From NCBI RefSeq assembly GCF_026151205.1, contig NC_087079.1:7802635-7866634 (forward strand): DNA of 64,000 nt, written 5' to 3'. The DNA comes from Bolinopsis microptera. Taxonomy: Eukaryota > Ctenophora > Tentaculata > Lobata > Bolinopsidae. The notes beneath the pieces are model-generated. The model was not told where the DNA came from. It saw only the letters and a program-made list of their open reading frames with translations, and ran no database searches. Of the stretch, positions 10,852 to 21,627 are shown one piece after another. Numbering within the stretch: position 1 is the first letter of the stretch; each line of letters opens with the position of its first letter. Made by a program: the position numbers and the translations under genes.

Positions 10852-11023
10852 GTGAGTTTAATTACTAGCTAGTTTTATTTTAATGTTTATGATTCAATTT
10901 GATTCCTCCTCCCTAAATCTTAATGCTATTTAAAAACTTTTTTAGATCTTGATTTTAAATCAGCTCCGCATGATGTCATGAACATTTTCTTCATATACTA
11001 TCTCAAATTAATTTCTTTTCTAG

Positions 11024-11146
11024 ATAATTGTGAGGACAAAAGACTACAATCGGGCAAATGCGAATACTTCAAGAAGATTGGATACTGTGAGAGTCAAAGC
11101 AAAGTCCGAAATGTCATGTGTCCTAAAACTTGCCGCAATTGTCAAG
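11024..11146 (+). CDS. Gene 1 exon: ShKT module
   Basis: Acceptor TTTTCTAG, donor CAAG|GTTAG, phase 1-1. Six cysteines: NCEDKRLQSGKC ... MCPKTCRNC. Last ShKT exon before the nested sulfotransferase. Confidence 0.85.
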
Positions 11147-11389
11147 GTTAGAACTACCCCGGGCTAAGGTTGATCCCAACCCATCTGAATTTTAGCAAAC
11201 TTGAATTCTTATTCTTTGTCGGAATCACAAAAAATTAAAATATGAATGTAACGGTGTCAATGTGTTTTATGCCTCAATTTTTGCTGAATTGTATACCATT
11301 CGTATACTATTTGTATAATAAGTGGTCCAAATTAAATAGACGGCTGCCACACAGTTGCGCCTTTTCTCACCCAATCTAGATCAAGTTAC

Positions 11390-11757
11390 CATGGCCATGG
11401 GAAGATAAGTGAGAATATGGTCATTCCAGTTAAAGTTATAATTCATTGTCACTCCTAAATATTTACACCTGTCTACTTGTTCGAACTGATTTACTGATTG
11501 TTCAGTAATCCAATAAATCTTCCATTCTCAGCTGGTTAACTCTTTCCAAATTCCGTAAAACAGCTTTTTCAAAATTAATGATTAGCTTATTTGAACAACA
11601 AATTTTAGATAATAATTTATTAGCGTTATTGTATAGTAAGTTACGATCTCTGTCTTGAAAAAAAGATGTTAGTTGTCCGCAAATGATACAAATTTAGCTA
11701 AGTTACTCACATTAGCTAGATCATTTATAAAAATCAAACAAAAGGGTGGACCTCATC
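11390..11757 (-). pseudogene. Non-LTR reverse transcriptase relic
   Basis: On the minus strand, frame-broken translation gives FLIFINDLANVSNLAKF (RT block before the catalytic YADD-type motif, here with the second Asp lost) and later VDRCKYLGVTMNYNFNWNDH (thumb region). An old 5'-truncated LINE fragment in the intron. Confidence 0.6.
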
Positions 11758-11837
11758 AGTTAGTGTAACCTTGCTTTGCATTGTATCTAGATTACAATAA
11801 GACCACTCTTTACACCTAACTGCAATAACATTTGAAG

Positions 11838-13280
11838 ATGTTTATATTACAGCACACAGTAAACATTTTGTTGCTTTTACATTTCTTCTGTTCGTTGGTT
11901 TTCGTTGTAACTGGACTCGGAGGCACAATGGGCATCGTTACCGAGAGGACATTAATCGGAGCTCTTTGCGTTTTCTGCTGCGCATCAATCATCTTCTTTG
12001 GATTTATATTCTTTAGCGGGAACACCTCTCCAATTTTAATCCCAGAACTCCGTTATGAAACTCATAACAACCACAAACAGTTCTCCATCTTGAGATCAAT
12101 TGATCGAACAGAGGACCACGCTTTTAACCTTGATCCGAGTCCGCACAAAAAGATTATCATCATGGTAACCGGCTTCAGAAGTGGTTCCTCATTTCTTGGC
12201 AATTTGTTCGATGGTAACCCAGCTATTCATTATTTATTCGAACCCTTCCACGATAAGTACATCAGTTCCCTCCGTAATAGAAAGTTGCTGATCGGAGAGC
12301 ACCCACGTCATCATGAGTCAGATCTACGAATGCTGTACCTTCAACAACTGCTTCATAACTGCACTGCGTTTGCTTCACCGTATAGGGCAATTTACGGGAA
12401 GTGTGGAACTGAGGTGGAAAATTGGCACCGTTTTAACAGTTCCGCTTGTAACAAAACGCGGGTAGCGGGGAGGGTATCCTATCATGAAATATGTAAATAC
12501 CGTAATACTACAGCTATCAAGGTTATCAGACTTGAAGAAGTATCAGATATCTTGAAAATCACCAAGATTAAATCAGCTGATGTCAGAGTAATACAGCTGT
12601 TGAGACACCCCGTCGCTCTTACCTCATCGCGGAGGAAATTTAGGCATTTCTTCTATTGGAATAGCATTAAAGCTTTTCAAGATCCTATCAGAGGTGATAA
12701 AACTCAAAGAAAAATTAGGATTGCTTTTGAGAGTTTTAAATACTGCTCCGATCACCTGAAAACGTTAGAGCTAGCTGAGGGTGATGCCTGGTTCAAGGAG
12801 AGATTAAAGACGGTAACTCACTCATCAATGTCCCTCCGCCCGCTGAAAACGGCAGAAATGATTTACTCATTCGTTAACGAAACATTGACTGATCAAGTAA
12901 AGGAGCACATGACTAACATTAGTCTAGGACTTTCTGACGGTTACAACAACTCTCGCAATGATGATCCCCTGAATGTGTACAGAAACTCTACAGCGTTAGT
13001 TGATGAGTGGAGGGAGTTGGACCAAGTGAAGTTTTTGGACGTTTACTCTATCGAGTCTCAGTGCAAAAAACTGTTTGGTCCTCTGGAAGAGAGGTTTTCG
13101 ACAGATCATTTGTCGAGAAGAAAATCTTTGCAGATTTACTCTGATATCAATAGTGAACTGGATAGAGTAGGATTATCGAGAATATATGATTCTTCACCTA
13201 CAAACACGACATCTAGTGTTCCATCAAGTAGTTCATCAAGTGTTCTATCGCTCTATCGGCAACAGCTACAAATTCTTTAA
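11838..13280 (+). CDS. Carbohydrate (GlcNAc/Gal/GalNAc 6-O type) sulfotransferase, intronless, nested
   Basis: Golgi type II membrane enzyme that would transfer sulfate from PAPS to a sugar of a glycan or proteoglycan. Visible: N-terminal hydrophobic helices; 5'-phosphosulfate loop MVTGFRSGSSFLGNLF (about residues 109-124 from the first ATG); 3'-phosphate binding motif VIQLLRHPVALTSSRR (about 251-266); several N-glycosylation sequons; a Ser/Thr-rich C-terminal tail. This is the CHST1/3/4-like layout. The ATG at 11838 gives 480 residues; the ATG at 11928 (good context, MGIVTER then a single TM helix) gives 450 and looks more like family members, so it may be the true start. It lies in the same orientation within a gene 1 intron and has no introns, suggesting a retrogene or ancient single-exon gene. 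Both active-site motifs are intact. Acceptor specificity cannot be told. Confidence 0.85.
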   Translation: MFILQHTVNILLLLHFFCSLVFVVTGLGGTMGIVTERTLIGALCVFCCASIIFFGFIFFSGNTSPILIPELRYETHNNHKQFSILRSIDRTEDHAFNLDPSPHKKIIIMVTGFRSGSSFLGNLFDGNPAIHYLFEPFHDKYISSLRNRKLLIGEHPRHHESDLRMLYLQQLLHNCTAFASPYRAIYGKCGTEVENWHRFNSSACNKTRVAGRVSYHEICKYRNTTAIKVIRLEEVSDILKITKIKSADVRVIQLLRHPVALTSSRRKFRHFFYWNSIKAFQDPIRGDKTQRKIRIAFESFKYCSDHLKTLELAEGDAWFKERLKTVTHSSMSLRPLKTAEMIYSFVNETLTDQVKEHMTNISLGLSDGYNNSRNDDPLNVYRNSTALVDEWRELDQVKFLDVYSIESQCKKLFGPLEERFSTDHLSRRKSLQIYSDINSELDRVGLSRIYDSSPTNTTSSVPSSSSSSVLSLYRQQLQIL

Positions 13281-14299
13281 ACAGCACTGGTGCTGAATCA
13301 ATATATGAATCACTAGCAACATCGGTTGAAGTTGACTTGGAGAATCCAGAATGAATTTTTATTCCGAAAGCCTTTCTACTTAATAATAATATTAACTGAA
13401 CAGCTGATAATGCATTTATTGTTGTAAGTTGGGCCGATAATCTTTAAGCCTGTTTTTTCCGATTGCGTAAAATAATAAGAGATCCGACATTTTGCCTTTA
13501 TATATAGAACAGTAAGTTCAGGCAAGGATTGTATGAAACCTGAGACCCTTGGCCTTGGCCTTGGGCGGATGTACATATAAGATAGATAATCCGGCCAAAC
13601 CAAAAAAAATGTGTTTTTGATATTTTGATTAGATCTAAGTTATAATTGTGGGGTTTTATTTGAAAGTTAAGACATATTGTAAATAACGTAATATAATTTA
13701 CTTCTTCGACACCGCACGTTTATCATTTCGTTTGTAAACGAAGGGCCTGTTGGGATATCTGGGATCCAATTACAGGGTAGTTCCATCTGGATCATGTTAA
13801 ACTTAACGTCTTGTGGCCTTCATCATGACGTATTGTTATAATTCTTAGAAAGTTGAAAATGCACAGGCGTTGACGAAATTAAGTACTGTTAGCTGCAGCG
13901 CTTGGGTTCCTAGGAACTCTTTACTCTTCAGGCTACAGCTCTTGCTGGCAAATCTTCAAAGCGGTGAAATTTTAAATTTTACATAGCCAGTGCCTGTGAC
14001 ACCATCTAATTAAAAATGATCGTCGGAAGACCTCAGTCAATTGTCAAACCTTTTTTGTTAACCCAGCGTGACCAAATGATAAAACGAAAATTCATATTAT
14101 GATATACAGCATCATGGATGCAGATGCAATCTCTTTCCTTTTTGCTCTGTTTTTGTTGTTGTTGAAAGATTGACATTTGCCACTTAGACCTTCATAACTT
14201 TATTACATACATCAAGTGGAATAAGCTAATATATTTGAAGTATATTAACGCTTTTCAAGGGATTTGCGAATAATTCGAAAAATTGCAGATTCTTTGCAG
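13281..14299. other. Sulfotransferase 3' flank and gene 1 intron
   Basis: AT-rich, no coding exon recognised and no canonical AATAAA close to the sulfotransferase stop. GGCCTTGGCCTTGGGC near 13550 is a short palindromic run. Confidence 0.4.
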
Positions 14300-14452
14300 G
14301 TACTCTTTCTACTGGAGTCGTGGAGCCAGTCCCTGTAGACGCCTCGTGTAAGGATAGATACGAGACCGCCACATGTTTATCTCAGATCGGGAAATGCGAT
14401 ACTAAAAAGAGTATGAAGTTCTTTTGTCGCAGAACTTGTGGATTCTGCAAAG
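14300..14452 (+). CDS. Gene 1 exon: ShKT module
   Basis: Acceptor TCTTTGCAG, donor AAAG|GTGACC, phase 1-1. Six cysteines: SCKDRYETATC ... FCRRTCGFC. First ShKT exon after the nested gene. Confidence 0.85.
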
Positions 14453-14643
14453 GTGACCTTTTGCTGATTAGTCTTTTCTTTTTGCTAAGTTTGCCTACTC
14501 AGTACCCAACTAAATCTTTATATAATTATATGACAAGATGTTAATACCCAAGTCATTATTATAGTTATACATACTATAACTATTGTATTTGTAAGTGCGA
14601 TTTTACCACAAACCGTACATCTTACCTCGTGTATCAAATTAAG

Positions 14644-14826
14644 TTTCACTCCCTCGGCCTCCCGCTCCCTCCGTTGAACCTATTCGTTCAGATGAGGACC
14701 CAGCTGATTTTGAAGAGGAATGTGACGATTTGATAGGAAGTTCAGAGTGTGATAGACTGAATAGTGTGTGTGCCACATACCGACCAATGAGAATGAACTG
14801 CAGGAAAACATGCCAATTCTGCACAG
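14644..14826 (+). CDS. Gene 1 exon: Pro-rich linker plus ShKT
   Basis: Acceptor ATTAAG (no pyrimidine tract, uncertain), donor ACAG|GTAAG, phase 1-1. Pro-rich then acidic linker, then ECDDLIGSSEC ... NCRKTCQFC with all six cysteines. Confidence 0.75.
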
Positions 14827-14960
14827 GTAAGTTAATTCTAGTGTCTCAGATACAAATTCAGAGGAACTTAATCGTTGTATAACTCAAACCGGTCTTGATC
14901 TTTTCAGAACCAGCTTATTGATCACTTATTATTCGTTCTTTGAATTCCTTACCCCAACAG

Positions 14961-15113
14961 CTAAGGAAAGGCCGCAAGAGAGGGATGGGTTTAACAAAAA
15001 AGAGTGCACGGATACAGACCCCGAATTTTGTAGGGGCATGGAAAAATTCTGCAGGGCAGAAGGGATACAGAGAAATTGCCCGGTTACTTGCAAAATATGT
15101 GCATCTGATTCAG
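14961..15113 (+). CDS. Gene 1 exon: ShKT module
   Basis: Acceptor CCCCAACAG, donor TCAG|GTATTT, phase 1-1. Six cysteines: ECTDTDPEFC ... NCPVTCKIC. Confidence 0.85.
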
Positions 15114-15244
15114 GTATTTTTAAGAATTCCATGGTAATCGTTAGTACAACGTTTCTGATCGCTGACGGTTGCAATTCCACAGAATTTTGACCGTTTTGAA
15201 ATAAATGACAATAACTTACTTTATCATACCCTCCCGGCTCCCAG

Positions 15245-15415
15245 AAGATGGTTTAAAGAGCGCAGTGAGGCCTCAAAGGAGCAGCAGAGACTCACAAGAC
15301 CCAAGTTGTAGAGATGCAGATAAGACGTATTGTCTTTCCATGTCCTCATATTGCTCATCAGCTAAAGTTCGCAAATCCTGCCCTAAATCTTGCAATATCT
15401 GCAAAATTAACAAGG
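15245..15415 (+). CDS. Gene 1 exon: ShKT module
   Basis: Acceptor GGCTCCCAG, donor AAGG|GTAAAT, phase 1-1. Basic/Ser linker, then SCRDADKTYC ... SCPKSCNIC. Confidence 0.85.
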
Positions 15416-15624
15416 GTAAATTATTTTTAATTTGCCATCGATCTACTCTGTTTCAAAAATCTAATTTCATATATTAACCGTTACAATAATATTCAACCAT
15501 ATTGTCGTCGATTTCACGTTTTCCAAGTTTTCCAAGTACTTTAGTTGTTCCTAGTCTCTTGGGAAAAAATCCCACTTTTATTTCAACTTTTCTATGTATA
15601 GAATATTTAGTAATTATATTTCAG

Positions 15625-15774
15625 AGAGGCAGAGTGTGTCTGGTGGAGTATGTGGAGATAGGATGGGCAACCGTAGGTGCTCCAGAATGAATACAAAGGG
15701 ACACTGTGAGAAAACGAGCAAAATGAAAATAATCAGGGCGAGGTATTGCAGGAAGACCTGTGGTACCTGCAAGG
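15625..15774 (+). CDS. Gene 1 exon: ShKT module
   Basis: Acceptor TATATTTCAG, donor AAGG|GTAGGT, phase 1-1. Six cysteines: VCGDRMGNRRC ... YCRKTCGTC. Strongly basic core. Confidence 0.85.
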
Positions 15775-15876
15775 GTAGGTTGTGTCCTGTCACTAATACT
15801 CATTTTTAGAGATGGGGAGTAACCACGTTTGTCGTTTATACACTTTCACATTATTTTTAATTTATCATCACTTCAG

Positions 15877-16023
15877 GTCAAGATGCAGATAGTATGCCTG
15901 GGACACTGTGTCGAGATGAAAAGGAAACTTCTCTTTGTTTAGCATTTGAGTCACATGGGGACTGTGTTAGTGATGAAGTTATCAGAAACAAACACTGCAG
16001 GAAATCATGTGGAACCTGTCAGG
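15877..16023 (+). CDS. Gene 1 exon: ShKT module
   Basis: Acceptor ATCACTTCAG, donor CAGG|GTATGT, phase 1-1. Six cysteines: LCRDEKETSLC ... HCRKSCGTC. Confidence 0.85.
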
Positions 16024-16304
16024 GTATGTTTTAGAAAAACACTACATAATATACTGAACTATATGTAGTATATTAATATTCTAATATATATATTTGAATT
16101 AGTCAGTGGTATTCACGATTTTTGTTGTTCAAGTTCAGGTAGCAGGCTTGCCAGATAGGTCCGGTAGTTCCGAACGTTTAGGCAGGGTGCTAGGTGTTGG
16201 TACACACTCAACTACTGAATCACTGAACCTAATGGTTATATCTGCACCATAACTTGGTCGGGGGTCAGTAATTGTGTATTACTCACTTGTGTAAGTCAAC
16301 TATA

Positions 16305-16420
16305 GGTGACAAATGACACGATTGAGGTGCTGGAAGATTAATTTTGGTCGGAAGAAGCCCACAGCAGGAAACGTAACAAAACAAAATTTTGTATTTTCCA
16401 GACTCTGTCCCATTTTCAAA
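16305..16420 (+). repeat. Dispersed intronic repeat, copy 1 (partner 17975-18110)
   Basis: Contains AGTCAACTATAGGTGACAAA and GAAGCCCACAGCAGGAAAC. The same order of motifs recurs at 17975-18110. Non-coding, boundaries unclear. Confidence 0.5.
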
Positions 16421-16534
16421 TAAGAAAATTTCAACAGAGAGAACTTAAACAAACTAAACAAACTAAACATTCATCAATCGTTCTATTCACTGGACCCATT
16501 ACTTTTCTTATATCAACATTTTGGATTGTTTCAG

Positions 16535-16729
16535 ACGGAAGTCCTATGCCAGATAATGATGAAAATAAAAAAAAGAAAGATCATAACACGTCGAAGAAAG
16601 ACACTGATACTTGTAAAGATAGGGAAGTTGTCAGTAAAGATTGTGGTGAATGGAAATCGCAGGGATATTGTGAATCACGTAAACAAGTTAAAGAAATATT
16701 ATGTAAAAAGACATGCGGTGCATGTGGAG
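16535..16729 (+). CDS. Gene 1 exon: Lys/Asp linker plus ShKT
   Basis: Acceptor GATTGTTTCAG, donor GGAG|GTTAGT, phase 1-1. Charged linker beginning DGSPMPDNDENKKKK, then TCKDREVVSKDC ... LCKKTCGAC. Near-identical paralogue at 25470-25664, part of a larger duplicated block. Confidence 0.9.
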
Positions 16730-16769
16730 GTTAGTTATTGTTAGTTTGGTTCCATTACAGTGTTCTTGG

Positions 16770-16993
16770 ATACTTATATACTTATATACTTATATACTTA
16801 TTATACTTATATATACTTATATACTTATATACTTATATACTTATATACTTATATACTTATATACTTATATACTTATATACTTATATACTTATATACTTAT
16901 ATACTTATATACTTATATACTTATATACTTATATACTTATATACTTATATACTTATATACTTATATACTTATATACTTATATACTTATATACT
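16770..16993 (+). repeat. ACTTATAT octamer satellite, about 28 copies
   Basis: Near-perfect 8-bp tandem array in the intron between two ShKT exons. Because three units make 24 bp, all forward frames stay open (LYTYILIY-type translations), but this is repeat, not gene. The paralogous intron has a longer array (26023-26418). Confidence 0.95.
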
Positions 16994-17040
16994 ACCATGA
17001 CTATCTAATTTGTAATAGTTGTCCTGTTACTGTAAAACAG

Positions 17041-17505
17041 TAATGGCTCTTGAGCCAGATAATGACAGAATTTTTATGCCAGATAATGATGAAAAGAAAG
17101 TGGAAAATATTGATACTGATGAAAAGAAAGGAGAAAGTATTGATAATGATGAAAAGAAAGAAGAAATGATTGATAATGATGAAAAGAAAGAAGAAAGTAT
17201 TGATAATGATAAAAAGAAAGAGGAAAGTATTGATAACGATGAAAATAAAGAGGAAATTATTGATAATGATGAAAAGAAAGAGGAAAGTATTGATAATGAT
17301 GAAAAGAAAGAGAAAAGTGTTGATAATGATGAAAAGAAAGATAATAACAAATCAGAGAAGGATACTGAGTCTTGTGATGATAAGGAAGGTGCTGATAGGT
17401 GTGGTAGATGGAAATCAGAAGGATATTGTGAAACGAATATAGAACTTAAAGAAATATTCTGTAAGAGGACATGCGGTTCTTGTGAAGGACTAACCCTCAA
17501 TGAAG
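17041..17505 (+). CDS. Gene 1 exon: 30-bp acidic/lysine repeats plus ShKT
   Basis: Acceptor ACTGTAAAACAG immediately downstream of the octamer satellite, donor GAAG|GTTAGT, phase 1-1. About eight copies of a 10-residue repeat like DEKKEESIDN (17087-17340), then SCDDKEGADRC ... FCKRTCGSC. A highly charged, probably disordered linker. Paralogue at 26465-26894. Confidence 0.9.
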
Positions 17506-17743
17506 GTTAGTTATTGACAATTATGTCAGTATTTTTATAGACATTTATTCCAGTCGCAAGTAACCTTGTTGTTTTTACTTTTTTTTCTTTGCTTTTCGAA
17601 GTCATAAAGATAACCGTTTACAGACTTGATTACGTACAAACTTTGTCGAACAAATGTCCAAATGAGCATGCAGGATGATCTGTTGATTTACATCAAATTT
17701 ATAAACACTTTAATTAAAGTAGCCTGAAACTTCTCCATGTCAG

Positions 17744-17809
17744 GCGAAGAGGCCAAAGTTGTGCCGAGGTCTCAATACATTCATACAGCCTCCTCGAGCC
17801 TGAACCAAG
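17744..17809 (+). CDS. Gene 1 possible spacer exon: truncated copy of the 27133 exon
   Basis: 66 bp bounded by CATGTCAG and CAAG|GTAATT, phase 1-1. It matches the first third of the exon at 27133 (EEAKVVPRSQYI, then ASSSLNQ) and stops just before the ShKT cysteines. It keeps frame and usable splice signals, so it could be spliced as a cysteine-free linker, or be a dead remnant. Confidence 0.5.
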
Positions 17810-17974
17810 GTAATTGATGATGGTATGAAACCGACTTGAGGTATTAGTCAAAATCCCGAAGAAAATTGCAAAATCATATTGTCCCATTTTCTGTCCCATT
17901 TTCAGTTTTCGAAGATGATATTTCAGGGATCGAAATTTTACAGTTTTGAAGGAATTTCTCGCCTGCAACCAATT

Positions 17975-18110
17975 AGTCAGTCAACTATAGGTGGGAAATG
18001 ACACGATTGAGGCGCTGTAAGTTTAATTTCGGTCAGAGGAAGCCCACAGCAGAAAACTTAACAAAACGAAAATTTGTATTGTCCAAACTCCGGTCTCCGT
18101 CCCAGGCCTG
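17975..18110 (+). repeat. Dispersed intronic repeat, copy 2 (partner 16305-16420)
   Basis: Shares AGTCAACTATAGGTG, GACACGATTGAGG and GAAGCCCACAGCAG with copy 1. Non-coding. Confidence 0.5.
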
Positions 18111-18177
18111 ATTAAAGTATGAACCAGCGGGCGACGTACAGAAGTCTTGTAGGAAGGTCAACAGTCTAGTAGTTATA

Positions 18178-18348
18178 CAGTAATACCCTGATTTACCGCG
18201 GAGTTCGGGGAAAGGTAAAAGGCTCGGTAAATCGGGGTTTTGATTGTTTTCATTTCTATTATGTTTACCCCTAATCTGGGGGAAGGAAATGGCTGCAGTA
18301 AATCGGGTTGTGCGGTAAATCAGATCGCGGTAAATTGGGGTTTTACTG
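18178..18348. mobile_element. Pogo/Tigger-like MITE
   Basis: About 170 bp with inverted ends (CAGTAATACCCTGATTTACC at left, the complement of TAAATTGGGGTTTTACTG at right), flanked by TA on both sides. Internal sub-copies of GGTAAATCGGG. A degenerate relative lies at about 8055-8128. Confidence 0.65.
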
Positions 18349-18712
18349 TACTTATATTGAGCAAAGTATTGACGTTAAGTTACTGTTATTTCTCAATCTA
18401 CCTTTTTAAAACTCTAGATGAGGGCACAGAACTGGAGAACTAGAAGAAAGTGAAGCTTGGAGGGGACGGATCTTTTAACTCAAATGTTCCTTTTAAATTT
18501 AGTTCCTTGAACTTGTTCGGCCCAATTTAACAAAGATTTATCAAGATCGAAATTTGAAATTTGGGTATCCGTGTTGGGATGGTAAGCATCAAATATCAAT
18601 CAGTTAATACTTATGGAAATCGAACAAGTTTCACCCAATAAATACTATTTCAAATTAAAGAAGGCCTCACCCAATAAATACTTATAGAAACTAAACAACT
18701 CCTCACATCCAG

Positions 18713-18832
18713 GCGATCAGATAAATTGTAAAGATAGGTGGTCAGATTGTGTTACTTGGGATAGGAAGTGTGACTCGGATGGTTATACTGACTACTGGTG
18801 TGCCAACACGTGTCAATCATGCTCAAAACAAA
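18713..18832 (+). CDS. Gene 1 exon: ShKT module
   Basis: Acceptor CACATCCAG, donor CAAA|GTTAGT, phase 1-1. Six cysteines: NCKDRWSDCVTWDRKC ... WCANTCQSC; the most divergent loop composition of the set. Confidence 0.8.
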
Positions 18833-19077
18833 GTTAGTACGTCACATATTAAAGCACAGTTAGCATATTTAACATATTTAACATATTTAACATATAAAGA
18901 AATAAGCATATCTTTGAAGGTTCAACAATTCTAATCACATTTAACTATCTTTTTATCATAAAAACTATTTTCATCTCATTATGCTGATTGTTTCCATCCG
19001 TACAGCTGCTCGTTGCCCAAATATATTAATTGTATGCCCCTTTTTTGAGTAGGAAGTTTAACTTCACTCTATTTCAG

Positions 19078-19233
19078 AGGAAGAAGGAGTGGGACTATCA
19101 GGTGCTCCAACTCAGTCGTGTCAGGATACTGTGGCTAGAGCAGTCTGTGCCATGTGGAGGTCTAAAGGATTTTGCGGGAGTCGAACAAAAATTCGAAACA
19201 TATTTTGCAAGAAAACGTGCGGCAGTTGTGAAA
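19078..19233 (+). CDS. Gene 1 exon: ShKT module
   Basis: Acceptor CTATTTCAG, donor GAAA|GTGAGA, phase 1-1. SCQDTVARAVC ... FCKKTCGSC. Confidence 0.85.
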
Positions 19234-19404
19234 GTGAGATGAATGGTAGAATAAACTGCTGTTGCTATCTTAAACGATAGTCGGTAAAGCAAATGAATTT
19301 TCCATTAATTCTTAAAATATGCTACACGTTAAAGAGTAGGTGGTTTTATTTTAGCCACTTTTGTTAGAGTCGCAGAAACTTATTTAACTTCCTTCTTATT
19401 GCAG

Positions 19405-19539
19405 AAACAAGCTCGGTATCAGAAGATAATGATGATTATGATTGTAAAAACTTGGACGATCTTCGCTGTCCTGTCCAGAAAAAGTACTGTACCACTGACG
19501 AGGTTAAGAAACTGTGTCCGAAAACTTGTGGAACTTGCG
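19405..19539 (+). CDS. Gene 1 exon: ShKT module
   Basis: Acceptor CTTATTGCAG, donor TGCG|GTTAG, phase 1-1. Acidic linker then DCKNLDDLRC ... LCPKTCGTC. Confidence 0.85.
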
Positions 19540-19599
19540 GTTAGCATATTATCTTCTCATAATAGTGATATTACCTTGTTAGTTTTGGTTGATCAAGGT

Positions 19600-19740
19600 A
19601 CCACTTTTTTTTCTTATTTTTAAAGAGAGGCTGGACCTGGTGGTCCAGGAGAGGATAACATAAAGATGCTTTGCCTGCCTCTGAAGTCTGGGTGTAGCAT
19701 CCCTGATGGATACCGGTGTAAAATGATATGTTAAGGTACC
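19600..19740 (-). mobile_element. 3'-end fragment of a LINE (same family as 38.8-43.5 kb)
   Basis: AAAGAGAGGCTGG and AAGATGCTTTGCCT match 38784-38850, the 3' end of the large minus-strand LINE. The T-rich run at 19606-19625 is the reverse of an A-rich tail. Severely 5'-truncated. Confidence 0.55.
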
Positions 19741-19817
19741 AGTGGTGTGAACTTACTGTGGAGTTGTTTTAGTCTTTATTAATGTCCAGAGAGAGTGACG
19801 TGGACCACTTGTTACGT

Positions 19818-21417
19818 GGACACGTTCATAAAAAGGTGGCACTAGAGATTGATTTTTCACTGCCAAAATTGTGTGAAGCATTTTAAAATACTTGTATCTC
19901 AAGGAGTATGCTATGAAAGTTAACCAAATTTTAATATGTGGTCCAAAAAGAGTCAAATGTCACATAATTAAGTCATTCATCTCTTTAAATCTGTTAATTG
20001 TGCAGATATGAGCCAGAAATCACAAAATATTCATTTCTTGCACCTCTAATGATGAATTTACATTCTGTGAGTGTGTCCTGCTTCTCAATGTGATTATTGA
20101 ACCTTTCTGAGATAGTTGAGTGTTAAAAGTGCAAAGAGTCACCGGTTAAATGTGGAGTTATGATGCAATTATCACACATAGGGTTAATTCTGACTAAGTA
20201 TTTTAGAATGATGAATGTGATATGAATATCAACGGAATGATTGTAGCAATGAACTCTATCAATCACAATTATATCATGCTAACTAATATTTAGAGAATTT
20301 AGATGATTAAAAGTGCCATAATGAGTCAAAAATCACATAAATGAGCATGTATTGAAATTATGCTGTATCAGGGGAATGTATCACTTTTTGGCTCTATATC
20401 AGGTTTGTATTCATAGTAAATATGCAGTAATTTGTTGTGACACTTGTTTATGGTCATGGAGAAGTTCGTTATTAGAGTAATAGTGGAATCAATAATCACA
20501 AAACACTAATTTTAAACTGAGTAAACTAGGCAAGTACTTTTACTACTCAAGCCATGATAATTTTGTCTCCATAATGTGACAAATGAATCAATCAGTAACG
20601 TATAATACTTAATTGAATTTTTGAAATGTGATTATCGATTCATTACCTTACCTTTCAAAATGTCATTACAACTTGAACATTACATATGATTCAATTGTCA
20701 CACTTTAAAGAAAATTACATATTTGGTAGCTAGATTTAAGTGATTTTTGAATCATTTAAGCACCCAGATCAAAAATTATCGCTCAAAGGCCTTCAATATG
20801 GTATAAGCTTAGACATGGATTCAAAAATCACATAATAATAATCATAGAATGGATATAAATTGTCATATCGTTCACTTAATTTAAGGATAACTATAGTGTG
20901 ACTTAATAGCGCACCTTTAACGAAAATGTGACTTTTGAATCATATTAATTGGTTTTAATACTATTGAATACTATTTTGTACCCTAAAAAATGATAGAAAG
21001 CCAATAAAAACGTTAGATGATTCAATAATCACTGCTCAAAATAGGCTCATTTCCAACGTTTAAGTTGTGATTTTTGACTCATTTTGGCACCAATAACAAT
21101 TTCAGATAAGACATTCCATTCCTTACATGCATTATAGTCACCATATCAATTTTGGCTTCTTTGTGAATATTACTTTTCAGATTATCTAGTGTTGATTCAT
21201 CTTGCATTTCTAATTGTGTGACTTTTGACTCATTGGCACACAAATAACGATAACTCCTGTGATATAAGCACTAGAGACTCCGTGATTTCAGGATCATGAA
21301 ATTTAATCGAATTTCTAAAGGTATAGATAGACATATCAACCAACAAAGAGTAATGACTATTTTTAAAACGCATTTTAAAAAATCAATCTCTAGTGCCACC
21401 TTTTTTTGAACGTGTCC
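19818..21417. mobile_element. Element A: 1.6-kb TIR element with internal motif array
   Basis: About 40-bp inverted ends beginning GGACACGTTCA and including GGTGGCACTAGAGATTGATT, flanked by ACGT on both sides (19814-19817 and 21418-21421). No coding potential. The interior holds some 13-14 copies of a motif near GAnTCAAAAATCACA, mostly in that orientation in the left part (19949, 20008, 20317, 20487) and mostly as the reverse complement in the right part (20575, 20625, 20739, 20926, 21066, 21215), with a few exceptions. Superfamily unassigned; 4-bp duplications occur in, for example, Sola1 and Chapaev, but no transposase is present to decide. Confidence 0.8.
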
Positions 21418-21627
21418 ACGTGAGGTTGAGAAAGTTTGATAACGTCATCATCTTCTTTTTTCCTCAAAGTTAAACTGCCAAAATATATCGTGCTACTTAC
21501 CCTATATGAGTCTGTGGTCTGTACTGAATTACCTAACAGAGTTCACACTTTCCTATAATTTATCAGATTACGAAGTTTATTTAGGTATTTATTTTGCTGT
21601 TCGATAATCAAGGTGACTATATTTCAG

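Noticed and set aside
16713..17008. Overlapping 80-100-codon frames reading LYTYILIY repeats
   Set aside because: They are translations of the ACTTATAT satellite; an 8-bp unit leaves frames open without selection.
17027..17500. Minus-strand 157-codon Ser/Phe/Leu frame
   Set aside because: Antisense shadow of the 30-bp coding repeat; the plus strand has the cysteine module and splice sites.
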